Shown here: one piece after another, positions 1 through 7,471 of the stretch
How positions within the stretch are numbered: position 1 is the first letter of the stretch
How the letters are laid out: each line of letters begins with the position of its first letter
Source: CAYLHQ01 sp964628935
Lineage (GTDB): Bacteria > Acidobacteriota > Polarisedimenticolia > Polarisedimenticolales > DASRJG01
NCBI GenBank assembly: GCA_964628935.1
Contig: CAZVOE010000038.1
Location: forward strand, 1 to 25,597
Direction: 5' to 3'
Length of the DNA: 25,597 nt
Program-made: the position numbers and the translations under genes
Notes under the pieces: model-generated
What the model saw: the letters and a program-made list of their open reading frames with translations, nothing else
What the model was told of the DNA's origin: nothing
The model's database searches: none

Positions 1-42
1 TTCGTGGCTATCGTTTCTGAAACAAAAAGCGGAATGGCCCCC

Positions 43-720
43 TCACCTCACCACCATCACGAGCGCGCCTTCCTTCTCGTAGAGCTCGCGGGCGAGAGCG
101 ATCGCGTCGGCGGGATGACCGAGGAGCGCCGACGGGTCGAACGGGCGGCGGTCGTACAAGCGGTAGCGTCGCACGTCGGTCCATCCGGCGCGCTCGAGAA
201 GAAGCTGCCATTGAACACCGCTCAGAAAGTGGAGATGGCCATAGTCCCTCGTGATGTCGTCGATGAGGTCATGAGCAACCCGGCTTTCCCGATAAATGTG
301 CGAGATGTGGACGAGGCTTCCTCCGGGCTCGAGCGTCTCGCGAAGCGCCCGTAGAGTGGCCTCGAGGTCGGGCACGAAGTACAACGCGTCGAGGGCGAAG
401 ATGTGGGTGAACTTCGCCCCGTGGAGCGCCTCGGTCAGCGGCTCCCCGAGCGCGAGCCGCAGGAACCGCGCGCGGGGGAGGTTCGCATTCCGCCGCTCCG
501 CGATCGCGATCCCCTCGGGAGACGGATCGATTCCGAGGTAGCGCGCCCCCGTTCCCGTCAGAATCGGGGCGGTCCAACCGGTTCCGCACCCGAAGTCGAG
601 AACGCGACTCCCCGGACCAAGGTCGACGAATCTCTCCACGACCTGCCGGACGACGTCCTCCTTCCCCGCCTGCCACGTCAGTGCGCTTCCCTGCCGGTAA
701 AGATCGTCGAAGCCGACCAT
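43..720 (-). CDS. Class I SAM-dependent methyltransferase
   Basis: A 225-residue protein with a Rossmann-type methyltransferase fold. Motif I, which binds S-adenosylmethionine, is visible as DFGCGTG at residues 42-48; the acidic end of strand 2 is in YLGIDPSPEG at about 61-70. The later stretch EPGGSLVHISHIYRES fits motif III of Methyltransf_11/25-type enzymes. The ATG at 720 is chosen because a strong GAGGAGG ribosome site lies about 5 bases upstream and because the fold begins about 40 residues in. The frame stays open far upstream but that part is low-complexity Arg/Pro shadow of other genes. The gene stands alone, divergent from the UPF0158 gene. The acceptor substrate cannot be read from the sequence; small-molecule methylation is the family's usual role. 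Confidence 0.88.
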   Translation of the reverse strand: MVGFDDLYRQGSALTWQAGKEDVVRQVVERFVDLGPGSRVLDFGCGTGWTAPILTGTGARYLGIDPSPEGIAIAERRNANLPRARFLRLALGEPLTEALHGAKFTHIFALDALYFVPDLEATLRALRETLEPGGSLVHISHIYRESRVAHDLIDDITRDYGHLHFLSGVQWQLLLERAGWTDVRRYRLYDRRPFDPSALLGHPADAIALARELYEKEGALVMVVR

Positions 721-792
721 GGCGCCTCCTCGCGGGCCGATTCTGCGGGCGGCGCCTTGCGGCGGCAACCCCCCCCTCGCGTCGAAACGGGC

Positions 793-821
793 TTGATTTA
801 GGCGCCGGAGGGAGGTTAGAT
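793..821 (+). promoter_or_regulatory. Possible sigma70-type promoter for the UPF0158/crcB genes
   Basis: TTGATT at 793-798 is followed after 17 bases by TTAGAT at 816-821, giving a leader of about 45 bases before the ATG at 873. The -35 box is a fair match and the -10 box a weak one. No fluoride riboswitch fold was recognised in this leader. Confidence 0.35.
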
Positions 822-872
822 TCGCGCTCGCACGGCCATGCTCCCCACGACCCCCAACGAGCGAACCCCGCG

Positions 873-1346
873 ATGAAGCGCAAGCCGATCCGTATCGACT
901 GGGACGAGTTGGAGTCCGCCTTCGACAGCAAGCACGAGGACGATCTGTACTATCTCGATCTCGTGACGGGGGAGGTGGTGCTCGAGGGGGAAGGAGAGGG
1001 GGACGACTCCCCCGACGACGACGACCTGGAGGAAGCCCTGGAATCGGGGGGCCGGCAGCGAAGCGACGCGTTCCGTCTGTACGTCCAGCCCCCCCTTCCC
1101 GAGGAGGAGACGGAGTGGATGCGTCGCTTCGTCTCCGCAGAACCGGACCTCCCTTCCGATGCCGCGCGAGCGCTCCACGAAGCGGTCGAGGCGGGATCGC
1201 CGCACTCGTTTCGCGAGGCCTTGAGACCCCACGCCGAAATCCGGGACCGGTGGTTCCTCTTCCGGTCCGAGCGCCTCCACGAAATGATCGAGGACTGGCT
1301 CCGCGAGCACGACGTGCAGGCGGCGGAACCCCCGCCTTGGCGCTGA
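873..1346 (+). CDS. UPF0158 family protein
   Basis: A 157-residue acidic protein that fits the UPF0158 family of unknown function. Visible family features are an N-terminal segment with IDWDELESAF at about residues 7-16 and a 'YYLDLVTGEVV' strand at about 25-35. A Glu/Asp-rich linker follows, then a C-terminal helical half with FREALRPHAEIRDRWFLFR and an aromatic/charged ending (IEDWLREH). The ATG at 873 is chosen because the homologous part starts within a few residues of it; no strong ribosome site is visible. It overlaps the start of the CrcB-like gene by 10 bases, suggesting co-transcription, although no functional link between UPF0158 and fluoride export is known to me. Confidence 0.8.
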   Translation: MKRKPIRIDWDELESAFDSKHEDDLYYLDLVTGEVVLEGEGEGDDSPDDDDLEEALESGGRQRSDAFRLYVQPPLPEEETEWMRRFVSAEPDLPSDAARALHEAVEAGSPHSFREALRPHAEIRDRWFLFRSERLHEMIEDWLREHDVQAAEPPPWR

Positions 1347-1747
1347 GCACCGCCGCGCGTGCGGCGATCGCCGTCGCCGTCGGCGGCGCGGCCGGAAGCA
1401 TCCTCCGCTGGTGGACCCAGGGGCTGGTCCAGCGGATCACGGGCGATTCGTTTCCCTGGGGGACCTTCGTCGTGAACGCGAGCGGCGCCTTCGCGATCGG
1501 CTTCCTCGCGACGATCGCGATCGAGCGGGGCGGCATGGGGCCGGTGGCGCGCGCGGGAATTCTCGTGGGACTGCTCGGGGGCTTCACGACGTTTTCCGCG
1601 TACCTCTTCGAATCGGACGCCCTCCTCCGGGACGGACGGATCGCGGCGGCGCTGGGGAACCTCGTCGGAAGCGTGCTCGCCGGCCTTGCGGCCCTCTTGG
1701 CGGGCGTCGCCCTCGCGCGCCTCGCGGCCTACGGAGGCGGCGCGTGA
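1337..1747 (+). CDS. crcB: CrcB/FluC fluoride ion channel
   Basis: A 136-residue, four-helix membrane protein of the FluC/CrcB family, which forms dual-topology dimers that let fluoride leave the cytoplasm. Family marks seen: GGAAGSILRW in helix 1, GTFVVNASGAF with the pore-lining Asn in helix 2, and GLLGGFTTFSAYLFES, the Phe-box helix. The usual second Phe of TTFSTF is Tyr here (TTFSAY), a change I believe some family members tolerate. No ATG lies at the right place; the TTG at 1337, overlapping the end of the upstream gene, gives the expected length and puts helix 1 near the N-terminus. It is followed by the DUF190 gene with a GTGA overlap, a common fluoride-resistance pairing. Confidence 0.88.
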   Translation: MALSTAARAAIAVAVGGAAGSILRWWTQGLVQRITGDSFPWGTFVVNASGAFAIGFLATIAIERGGMGPVARAGILVGLLGGFTTFSAYLFESDALLRDGRIAAALGNLVGSVLAGLAALLAGVALARLAAYGGGA

Positions 1748-2088
1748 AGATCCCCGAAGACGGGAAGCTCCTTCGCGTCTTCATCGGCGAGTCCGACCAG
1801 TGGGAAGGGAAGCCCCTCCACGAGGCGATCGTCCACGCCGCCCGCGCGAAGGGGCTCGCGGGCGCTACGGTGGTCCGCGGCTTTCTCGGATTCGGGGCGA
1901 ACAGCCGGATCCACTCCGCGAAGATCCTCCGCCTGTCGACGGATCTTCCCGTGGTCGTCGAGATCGTCGACGCCGAGGAGAAGATCGACGCCTTCCTCCC
2001 CGAGCTCGATCGGATGATCGGGGAGGGGCTCGTCACGACCGAGAAGGTGAGGGTCGTCCTGTACCGCCACGGAGGGGATCGGGCCTGA
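1744..2088 (+). CDS. DUF190 domain protein, CrcB partner
   Basis: A 114-residue soluble protein of the DUF190 family, which has a PII/CutA-like ferredoxin fold. The family pattern is clear: LLRVFIGESDQWEGKPLHEAIVxxAR near residues 9-33, then GLAGATVVRGFLGFGANSRIHSAKILRLS, then PVVVEIVDAEEKIDAFLPELDRMI. The GTG start at 1744 overlaps the TGA of crcB (GTGA), indicating translational coupling. DUF190 genes often accompany crcB in fluoride-resistance loci, so a regulatory or accessory role in fluoride export is likely; the biochemical role is not established. Confidence 0.88.
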   Translation: MKIPEDGKLLRVFIGESDQWEGKPLHEAIVHAARAKGLAGATVVRGFLGFGANSRIHSAKILRLSTDLPVVVEIVDAEEKIDAFLPELDRMIGEGLVTTEKVRVVLYRHGGDRA

Positions 2089-2113
2089 TCCGCGCTCCCG
2101 AGCCCCGCTTCCC

Positions 2114-2128
2114 GCGCCCCGCGGGCGC
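2114..2128 (+). terminator. Possible hairpin terminator after crcB-DUF190
   Basis: GCGCCC (2114-2119), a 3-base loop and GGGCGC (2123-2128) make a perfect 6-bp GC stem 25 bases after the DUF190 stop, followed only by TT. The T-tract is poor, and such stems occur by chance in DNA this GC-rich. Confidence 0.3.
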
Positions 2129-2179
2129 TTCCCTGCGTCCTCGTCGCGGCGTCCGCGGGCGGCGGGGACGAGCCGCCGC

Positions 2180-2185
2180 TACACT
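2180..2185 (+). promoter_or_regulatory. Candidate -10 box for leaderless ABC operon mRNA
   Basis: TACACT ends 6 bases before the ATG at 2192. No Shine-Dalgarno sequence is visible in front of this ATG. A -10 element here would start transcription at or next to the A of the ATG, giving a leaderless transcript. No good -35 box is seen. Confidence 0.4.
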
Positions 2186-2191
2186 GGACGG

Positions 2192-2878
2192 ATGATCCGG
2201 CTCCGGAACGTCCACAAGTCGTACGGTACGGGCCCGAACCGCCTTCACGTCCTCAAGGGGATCGACCTCGAGATCGAGAGCGGGGAACTCGTTTCCGTCA
2301 TGGGATCGTCGGGCTCCGGGAAATCGACGCTCCTCAACATCCTCGGCATTCTCGACCGGCACGACGAAGGGGAGTACACGCTCGACGGCGTCGAGATCCG
2401 GGACCTCACCGAGACGAAGGCCGCCGTGTATCGGAGGAACTGGCTCGGATTCGTCTTTCAATCGTTCCATCTGATTCCATTCAAGACGGCCCTCGAGAAC
2501 GTCGCCCTCCCCCTCTTCTACCAGAGGGTCTCTCGGAGGAGACGGAACGCGGTGGCGATGGAGTACCTCGATCGCGTCGGGCTCAAGCCATGGGCACAGC
2601 ACCGGCCGAGCGAGATGTCGGGAGGCCAGCAGCAGCGGGTCGCGATCGCACGGGCACTCGTGTCCAACCCCAAGGTGATCCTCGCGGACGAGCCGACAGG
2701 GGCCCTCGACTCCCAGACCTCCCGAGAGGTCATGGATCTCCTCGACGAGATCCACAGGGAGGGGGTGACGATCCTGATCGTGACCCACGAACGCGACATC
2801 GCCGATCGGACCGAGCGCGTCATCCGCCTTCGGGACGGTCTGGTCGAGCACGACCGGGTCCGGGCCGCCCATGTTTAG
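2192..2878 (+). CDS. ABC transporter ATP-binding protein, MacB/LolD-like
   Basis: A 228-residue ATPase of the MacB/LolD/FtsE type. All nucleotide-binding motifs are present: Walker A GSSGSGKST at 38-46, Q-loop Gln at about 90 (VFQSFHLIP), signature MSGGQQQ at 142-148, Walker B VILADEP at 162-168, D-loop ALDS at 171-174 and the switch His in VTHERD near 199. It powers the two FtsX/MacB-type permeases that follow (8-base overlap with the first). With the downstream adaptor this makes a type VII (mechanotransmission) ABC system that would work with an outer-membrane channel to expel a drug, peptide or lipid. The substrate cannot be told. The start is the only sensible ATG and it lacks a ribosome site. 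Confidence 0.93.
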   Translation: MIRLRNVHKSYGTGPNRLHVLKGIDLEIESGELVSVMGSSGSGKSTLLNILGILDRHDEGEYTLDGVEIRDLTETKAAVYRRNWLGFVFQSFHLIPFKTALENVALPLFYQRVSRRRRNAVAMEYLDRVGLKPWAQHRPSEMSGGQQQRVAIARALVSNPKVILADEPTGALDSQTSREVMDLLDEIHREGVTILIVTHERDIADRTERVIRLRDGLVEHDRVRAAHV

Positions 2879-4103
2879 CCTCGACTCCTGGCAGGAGATC
2901 CTCGACACCGTCCTCAAGAACAAGCTGCGGACGATCCTCACCGGCTTCAGCGTCGCTTGGGGGATCTTCATGCTCATTCTCCTGCTCGGATCGGGGCGGG
3001 GCCTGAGCCACGGGATCGAGTATCAGTTCCGCGACGACGCGATCAACAGCGTGTGGGTGTCGAGCGGGACGACGAGCACCCCCTACAAGGGAATGCAGCC
3101 GGGGCGGTCGATCCAGTTCCGCAATCGCGATTACGACGAGATCCGGGGAGCGGTCGATCGGATCGAGCACATGAGCGGGCGCTTTTGGATCCGGGGCTCG
3201 ACGACCGTCTCGTTCGGGCGAGAGAGCGGAAACTTCGAGGTGCGGGCGGTGCACCCCGGCCACCGGTACCTCGAGAAGACGATCGTCCGGCGCGGCCGTT
3301 ACCTGAACGACCTCGACATCCGCGAACACCGAAAGGTCGCGATCCTCGGCGCCGTCGTGGAGAAAGATCTTTTCAAGGGCGCGGACGCGATCGGGGAACA
3401 CGTCGTGATCAACGGCATCGCCTTTCTCGTCGTCGGTGTTTTCGAAGACGAGGGCGGCGAGAACGAGATGCAGCGGATCTACCTACCCATCTCGACCGCG
3501 CAGCGCGTCTTCAACGGCGGGGACCGCCTGGGGCAGATGATGTTCACGACGGGAGACGCCACCGTCGACGAGGGGAACCGGATGGTGGAGGAGGTGCGGG
3601 TCATTCTCGCCCGCCGGCACGCGTTCGATCCCGAGGACAAGCGGGCCGTCTTCGTCTGGAACAACTACGAGGAGTTCGCGAGGTTCGTCGGCGTGATGAA
3701 CGGCATCCGCCTCTTCGTCTGGGTCATCGGGATCGGGACCCTTCTCGCCGGCGTCGTCGGAGTGAGCAACATCATGCTGATCGCCGTCCGCGAGCGCACG
3801 CGGGAGATCGGGATCCGGAAGGCGATGGGGGCGACTCCGGGCTCGATCCTCGGTCTCGTGCTCCAGGAGGCGATTTTCATCACAGGGATCGCGGGGTACG
3901 TGGGGCTCGTGCTCGGAGTTCTCGTCCTGGAAGGCGCGGCGAAGGGAGTCTCGGGGGCCGAGATGTTCCGAAATCCGGAGGTCGATCTGGGGATCGCGGC
4001 GGCCGCCACGGGCCTGCTCGTGCTCGCGGGGACGGTGGCGGGGTTCCTCCCGGCACGCCGCGCGGCGGCGATCCGTCCGATCGAGGCGCTGAGGGACGAG
4101 TGA
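2871..4103 (+). CDS. MacB-like ABC transporter permease (first paralogue)
   Basis: A 410-residue permease of the MacB_PCD plus FtsX architecture. One membrane helix lies near residues 22-42 (ILTGFSVAWGIFMLILLLGSG). A large periplasmic domain of roughly 240 residues follows, and three C-terminal helices start near 284 (WVIGIGTLLAGVVGVSNIMLIAV). The conserved cytoplasmic loop RERTREIGIRKAMGATPGSI, which couples to the ATPase, is intact. The start overlaps the ATPase gene by 8 bases; the stop overlaps the second permease in GTGA. It is clearly paralogous to the next gene (shared 'GVSNIML', 'ERTxEIGIR', 'MFRNPEVDL/FFQNPGVDL'), so the membrane part is probably a heterodimer. Confidence 0.92.
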   Translation: MFSLDSWQEILDTVLKNKLRTILTGFSVAWGIFMLILLLGSGRGLSHGIEYQFRDDAINSVWVSSGTTSTPYKGMQPGRSIQFRNRDYDEIRGAVDRIEHMSGRFWIRGSTTVSFGRESGNFEVRAVHPGHRYLEKTIVRRGRYLNDLDIREHRKVAILGAVVEKDLFKGADAIGEHVVINGIAFLVVGVFEDEGGENEMQRIYLPISTAQRVFNGGDRLGQMMFTTGDATVDEGNRMVEEVRVILARRHAFDPEDKRAVFVWNNYEEFARFVGVMNGIRLFVWVIGIGTLLAGVVGVSNIMLIAVRERTREIGIRKAMGATPGSILGLVLQEAIFITGIAGYVGLVLGVLVLEGAAKGVSGAEMFRNPEVDLGIAAAATGLLVLAGTVAGFLPARRAAAIRPIEALRDE

Positions 4104-5362
4104 GCCTTTTCGACGCCGACCACTGGCGAGAGATCTGGAACGCGTTGCGCGGGAACAAGGTTCGCACCTCCCTGACCGCCTTCGGCGTCTTCTGGGGAAT
4201 CTTCCTCCTGATGGTCATGATGGGCTCGGGGACGGGGCTCGAGAACGGAGCGATGCAGGGCTTCGCGGACGGGGCGATGAACAGCGTTTTCGTCTGGGGA
4301 CAGCGGACGACGAAGCCGTACCGCGGGCTACCGATCGGCCGGCCGATTCAGCTCACGAATGACGACGTCGACGCTCTCCGCGCGCAGGTCCCCCAGGCGG
4401 TCCTCATCGCTCCGCGCAACCAGCTCGGGGGCTTCCGCGGGGGATTCAACGTCTCGCGCGGGACCAAGTCTGGCGCCTTCAGCATCATGGGGGACGTCGC
4501 CGAGCAAGCGCGGATCCAGGCGATCCCGGTCGCTTCGGGGCGTTTCCTCAATCCATTCGACCTCGCCGAGCGCCGGAAGGTCTGCGTGATCGGGACGCGC
4601 GCGCAGGAGGTGCTCTTCGAGCGGGGCGAAGACCCGATCGGGAAGGACATCCGCATCCAGGGAGTTCCCTTCCGGGTGATCGAGATCCACCGCCCCATCG
4701 GAACCGGAGGCCAGGCGGAACGCACCTCCCAGACGATCTTCATCCCGTTCTCGACCTTCCAGCAGGCTTTCCAATACGGGAACCGGGTCGATTGGCTCTC
4801 GGTGCTCTCCGCCGAGGGGGTGCCGGCGTCGGCTGCCGGGGAGAGGGTCAAGGAGATCCTGCGCGTACGGCACGACGTCGCGCCGGACGACGCGCGCGCC
4901 TTCGGATCGTGGAACATGGAAGAGGAGTTCGAGAAGATCCAGGGAGTCTTCACCGGGATCCGCCTCCTCGTCTGGATCGTCGGGATCGGTACGCTCGCGG
5001 CCGGCGTGATCGGGGTGAGCAACATCATGCTCGTCATCGTCCGTGAGCGGACGCCGGAAATCGGGATCCGGCGGGCTGTCGGGGCGACCCCGCTCGCGAT
5101 CACGGGGCAAATCGTCCTCGAGGCGCTTCTGCTCACGGCCGTCGCCGGTTACGCCGGGCTGATCGCGGGGATGCTCTCGATGGACCTCGTCGCCCGCCTC
5201 GTTCCCGGCGGGGAGGGGACCTTCTTCCAGAACCCGGGCGTCGACCTCGCAAGCGCCCTCCGGTCGCTCGGGATCTTGGCGCTCGCGGGGCTCGCCGCAG
5301 GGCTCATGCCCGCCTGGCGGGCCGTCCGAATCGACACCGTGGAGGCGTTGCGCTCGCTATGA
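4100..5362 (+). CDS. MacB-like ABC transporter permease (second paralogue)
   Basis: A 420-residue FtsX/MacB-type permease with the same plan as its upstream neighbour: one N-terminal helix (AFGVFWGIFLLMVMMGSG), a large periplasmic domain and three C-terminal helices. The coupling loop is RERTPEIGIRRAVGATP. The GTG at 4100 overlaps the previous stop (GTGA) and its product starts with the same amphipathic 'DxWxEIxxxLxxNKxRT' motif as the first permease, which fixes the start. Divergence is greatest in the periplasmic part, as expected for two halves of an asymmetric pump contacting one substrate and the adaptor. It ends in an ATGA overlap with the adaptor gene. Confidence 0.92.
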   Translation: MSLFDADHWREIWNALRGNKVRTSLTAFGVFWGIFLLMVMMGSGTGLENGAMQGFADGAMNSVFVWGQRTTKPYRGLPIGRPIQLTNDDVDALRAQVPQAVLIAPRNQLGGFRGGFNVSRGTKSGAFSIMGDVAEQARIQAIPVASGRFLNPFDLAERRKVCVIGTRAQEVLFERGEDPIGKDIRIQGVPFRVIEIHRPIGTGGQAERTSQTIFIPFSTFQQAFQYGNRVDWLSVLSAEGVPASAAGERVKEILRVRHDVAPDDARAFGSWNMEEEFEKIQGVFTGIRLLVWIVGIGTLAAGVIGVSNIMLVIVRERTPEIGIRRAVGATPLAITGQIVLEALLLTAVAGYAGLIAGMLSMDLVARLVPGGEGTFFQNPGVDLASALRSLGILALAGLAAGLMPAWRAVRIDTVEALRSL

Positions 5363-6444
5363 GACGTTTTCTTTCGATCGTCGCCGTCGCTGTCGTCGTC
5401 GCCGTCTTCGGGGGCACCTTCTACTACCTCTGGACGAAGTCGCAGAAGCCTCCCGAGATCTGGCAGACCGAGGAACCCGAGGTCACCGACATCGTGAAGA
5501 AGACGGTCGCGACCGGATCGGTCGTTCCCCGGAAGGAAGTCGAGATCAAGCCCCAGGTCTCGGGGATCGTCGAGACGCTCTACGTCGAGCCCGGGCAGAC
5601 CGTGAAGAGGGGCGCGCCCGTGGCGAAGATCCGGGTCATTCCGCAGGCGACGAGCCTCGCCGCCGCCGAGAACCGAGTGCGGCTCGCGCGGATCAACGTC
5701 GAGAACGCGGAGCGCGAATACGCGCGGAACGAGGGCCTCTTCGAGCAGGGGATCCTCTCGGAGGAGGAGTACCGGCGCCGCGAGCTCGAGCGCGACCGGG
5801 CGAAGGCGGAGCTCGACGCGGCGCTCGACAACCTCGACGTCGTCCTGAAGGGGACGACGCAGCGCGGGGGAGAAACCTCCAACACGATCGTACGGGCGAC
5901 GATCGACGGGACGATCCTCGAGGTTCCGGTCGAGGAGGGGAACTCGGTCATCGAGGCGAACACGTTCAACGCGGGAACGACGATTGCGACCGTCGCCGAC
6001 ATGGACGAGCTGATCTTCGAGGGAAAGGTCGACGAGTCGGAGGTCGGGAAGCTCGAGCCGGGAATGGCGCTCGAACTGACGATCGGCGCCATCGAGGGGA
6101 AGCGCTTCGGCGCGAGGCTCGAGCACATCGCCCCAAAGGGAATCGAGGAATCCGGAGCGATCCAGTTCCGGATCCGCGCGGCGCTCGAGAGGAACGCGGG
6201 TGCCCTCATCCGCGCGAACTACTCCGCGAACGCCGACATCGTCCTCGACCGTCGAAGCGGCGTCCTCGCGATCGACGAAGGACTTCTCGTGTTCGAGGGG
6301 GACGAGACCTTCGTCGAGGTCGAAACCGCGCCGCAGGTCTTCGAGCGGCGGAAGGTCGTCACGGGGCTTTCCGACGGGATCAAGATCGAGATCGTCGAGG
6401 GGCTCGCCGAGACCGACAGGATCAAGGGGAAGAAGATGGGTTGA
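5359..6444 (+). CDS. Periplasmic adaptor of ABC exporter (HlyD/MacA-like)
   Basis: A 361-residue membrane-fusion protein. Residues 6-27 form a signal anchor. The first half-lipoyl segment (GSVVPRKEVEIKPQVSGIVETLYVEPGQTVKRGAPVAKIR) is followed by a coiled-coil hairpin at about 95-165, rich in Glu, Arg and Ala. The second lipoyl half includes VRATIDGTILEVPVEEGNSV, and beta-barrel and membrane-proximal parts come after. It would bridge the two permeases to an outer-membrane factor; no TolC gene belongs to this operon, so one encoded elsewhere (perhaps the one at 12168-13559) would be used. The gene is last in the operon, whereas macA usually precedes macB. The ATG overlaps the preceding stop by 4 bases. 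Confidence 0.92.
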   Translation: MRRFLSIVAVAVVVAVFGGTFYYLWTKSQKPPEIWQTEEPEVTDIVKKTVATGSVVPRKEVEIKPQVSGIVETLYVEPGQTVKRGAPVAKIRVIPQATSLAAAENRVRLARINVENAEREYARNEGLFEQGILSEEEYRRRELERDRAKAELDAALDNLDVVLKGTTQRGGETSNTIVRATIDGTILEVPVEEGNSVIEANTFNAGTTIATVADMDELIFEGKVDESEVGKLEPGMALELTIGAIEGKRFGARLEHIAPKGIEESGAIQFRIRAALERNAGALIRANYSANADIVLDRRSGVLAIDEGLLVFEGDETFVEVETAPQVFERRKVVTGLSDGIKIEIVEGLAETDRIKGKKMG

Positions 6445-6563
6445 GGTCGACCGGCGCGATGGGAACGTCCCCGACGAGGCCGAGCGCAACCTGGCATCGC
6501 GCGATTCGCGGACGCGCTTGTCCCGGGGCCGAAGATGCCGGCCTCCACCCCCTTCGTCGTCCG

Positions 6564-7358
6564 TCACTCCCCCGGCTTGTAGTATTTCATCGCCTCCGGG
6601 ATGAGCGACCTGAGGTTCGCGATCCGGGTGGCGTCCGAGGGATGCGTCGACAGGAACTCCGGCGGCGCCCCCGACTTCCCCGCCGCCATCCGTTCCCAGA
6701 ACGCGGGCGCCTTCTGCGGGTCGTACCCCGCCATCGCCATGAAGACGAGTCCGAGCCGGTCGGCCTCGCTCTCCTGCGCGCGACTGAAGGGGAGGAGGAC
6801 GCCGACCTGGGCGCCCGCGCCGTACGCCGCCATCCAGAGGTCCTTGGTCTCGTTCGGCTTGTTCGCGAGGGCGACGTCGAGGGCGACCCCTCCCATCTGC
6901 GCGAGCATCTGCTGGCTCATCCGCTCGTTTCCGTGCTCGGCGATCGCGTGGGCGATCTCGTGCCCCATCACGACGGCGAGGCCGGTGTCGTCTTGCGCGA
7001 CGGGGAGGAGACCGGAGTAGACGACGACGCGTCCCCCCGGCATGCACCACGCGTTCACCTGCTCGTCATCGACGAGGTTGAACTCCCACCGGTACCCGCT
7101 GAGCCGGTCGGAGTACCCGTGTTCGCGCATGTAGGTCTCGACCGCGGCCTGGATGCTCTTCCCGACCCGCTGGACCTGCGCCGTTCCCTTCGGGTCCTTG
7201 CTCGGCGGATTCTCCTTCAGGAACTCGCCGTACTGCTGGGCGCTCATCGCGAGCATCTCGGAAGACGAGACGAGGCTCAGCTGACGCCTCCCGGTCAGGG
7301 GAACGGTGGAGCAGGCGAGGGCGAGGGCGGCAGTGACGACGACGGCGGTACGCTTCAT
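6564..7358 (-). CDS. M48 family zinc metalloprotease, lipoprotein
   Basis: A 264-residue periplasmic peptidase of the M48/LoiP-BepA type. The N-terminus has a basic start, hydrophobic core and lipobox LALAC (Cys16), predicting a lipid-anchored protein. The zinc site is HEIAH at 133-137, with the third ligand Glu in ESEAD at 196-200. The conserved 'NAWCMPGGRVVVYSGLL' strand precedes it, and the 'STHPSDATRIANL' C-terminal motif is present. Homologues act in outer-membrane quality control. The ATG at 7358 is chosen over a longer frame because GGAGG sits about 8 bases upstream and the lipoprotein signal starts there. It is downstream of, and on the same strand as, the RND operon but 113 bases away, so probably separately transcribed. 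Confidence 0.92.
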   Translation of the reverse strand: MKRTAVVVTAALALACSTVPLTGRRQLSLVSSSEMLAMSAQQYGEFLKENPPSKDPKGTAQVQRVGKSIQAAVETYMREHGYSDRLSGYRWEFNLVDDEQVNAWCMPGGRVVVYSGLLPVAQDDTGLAVVMGHEIAHAIAEHGNERMSQQMLAQMGGVALDVALANKPNETKDLWMAAYGAGAQVGVLLPFSRAQESEADRLGLVFMAMAGYDPQKAPAFWERMAAGKSGAPPEFLSTHPSDATRIANLRSLIPEAMKYYKPGE

Positions 7359-7471
7359 GGTTCGGCCTCCGGAGCGCTCCGATACTCTATGCACGCGGCG
7401 CCCTTCGCGCACATGTCCGACCTCGCACCAACGGACCCGCGGACGGTTCGTTCAAGCTCGGAGGAGTATTC

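Noticed and set aside
1..42. GTTTC-T-GAAAC inverted repeat (13-23) followed by an A-run, as a methyltransferase terminator
   Set aside because: In the gene's direction the T-run precedes the stem rather than following it, and the stem is only 5 bp.
721..872. Fluoride (crcB) riboswitch upstream of the fluoride channel locus
   Set aside because: Looked for the conserved pseudoknot core with its GG-AUGG and GUUCGCC-like segments and found none in this leader or just before crcB.
43..1587. 514-residue reading frame extending the methyltransferase upstream
   Set aside because: Residues before the MVGFDD start are Arg/Pro/Ala-rich low-complexity sequence antisense to the UPF0158 and crcB genes; a strong ribosome site marks ATG 720.
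6445..6563. Terminator between the convergent ABC adaptor and M48 genes
   Set aside because: Only short GC stems without T-tracts are present; none stands out from the background, and no gene is seen here.
5149..7050. Minus-strand frame of 633 residues opposite the ABC adaptor
   Set aside because: Asp/Arg/Leu-rich mirror of the adaptor's codons; no domain is recognisable, and real genes on both sides explain the sequence.
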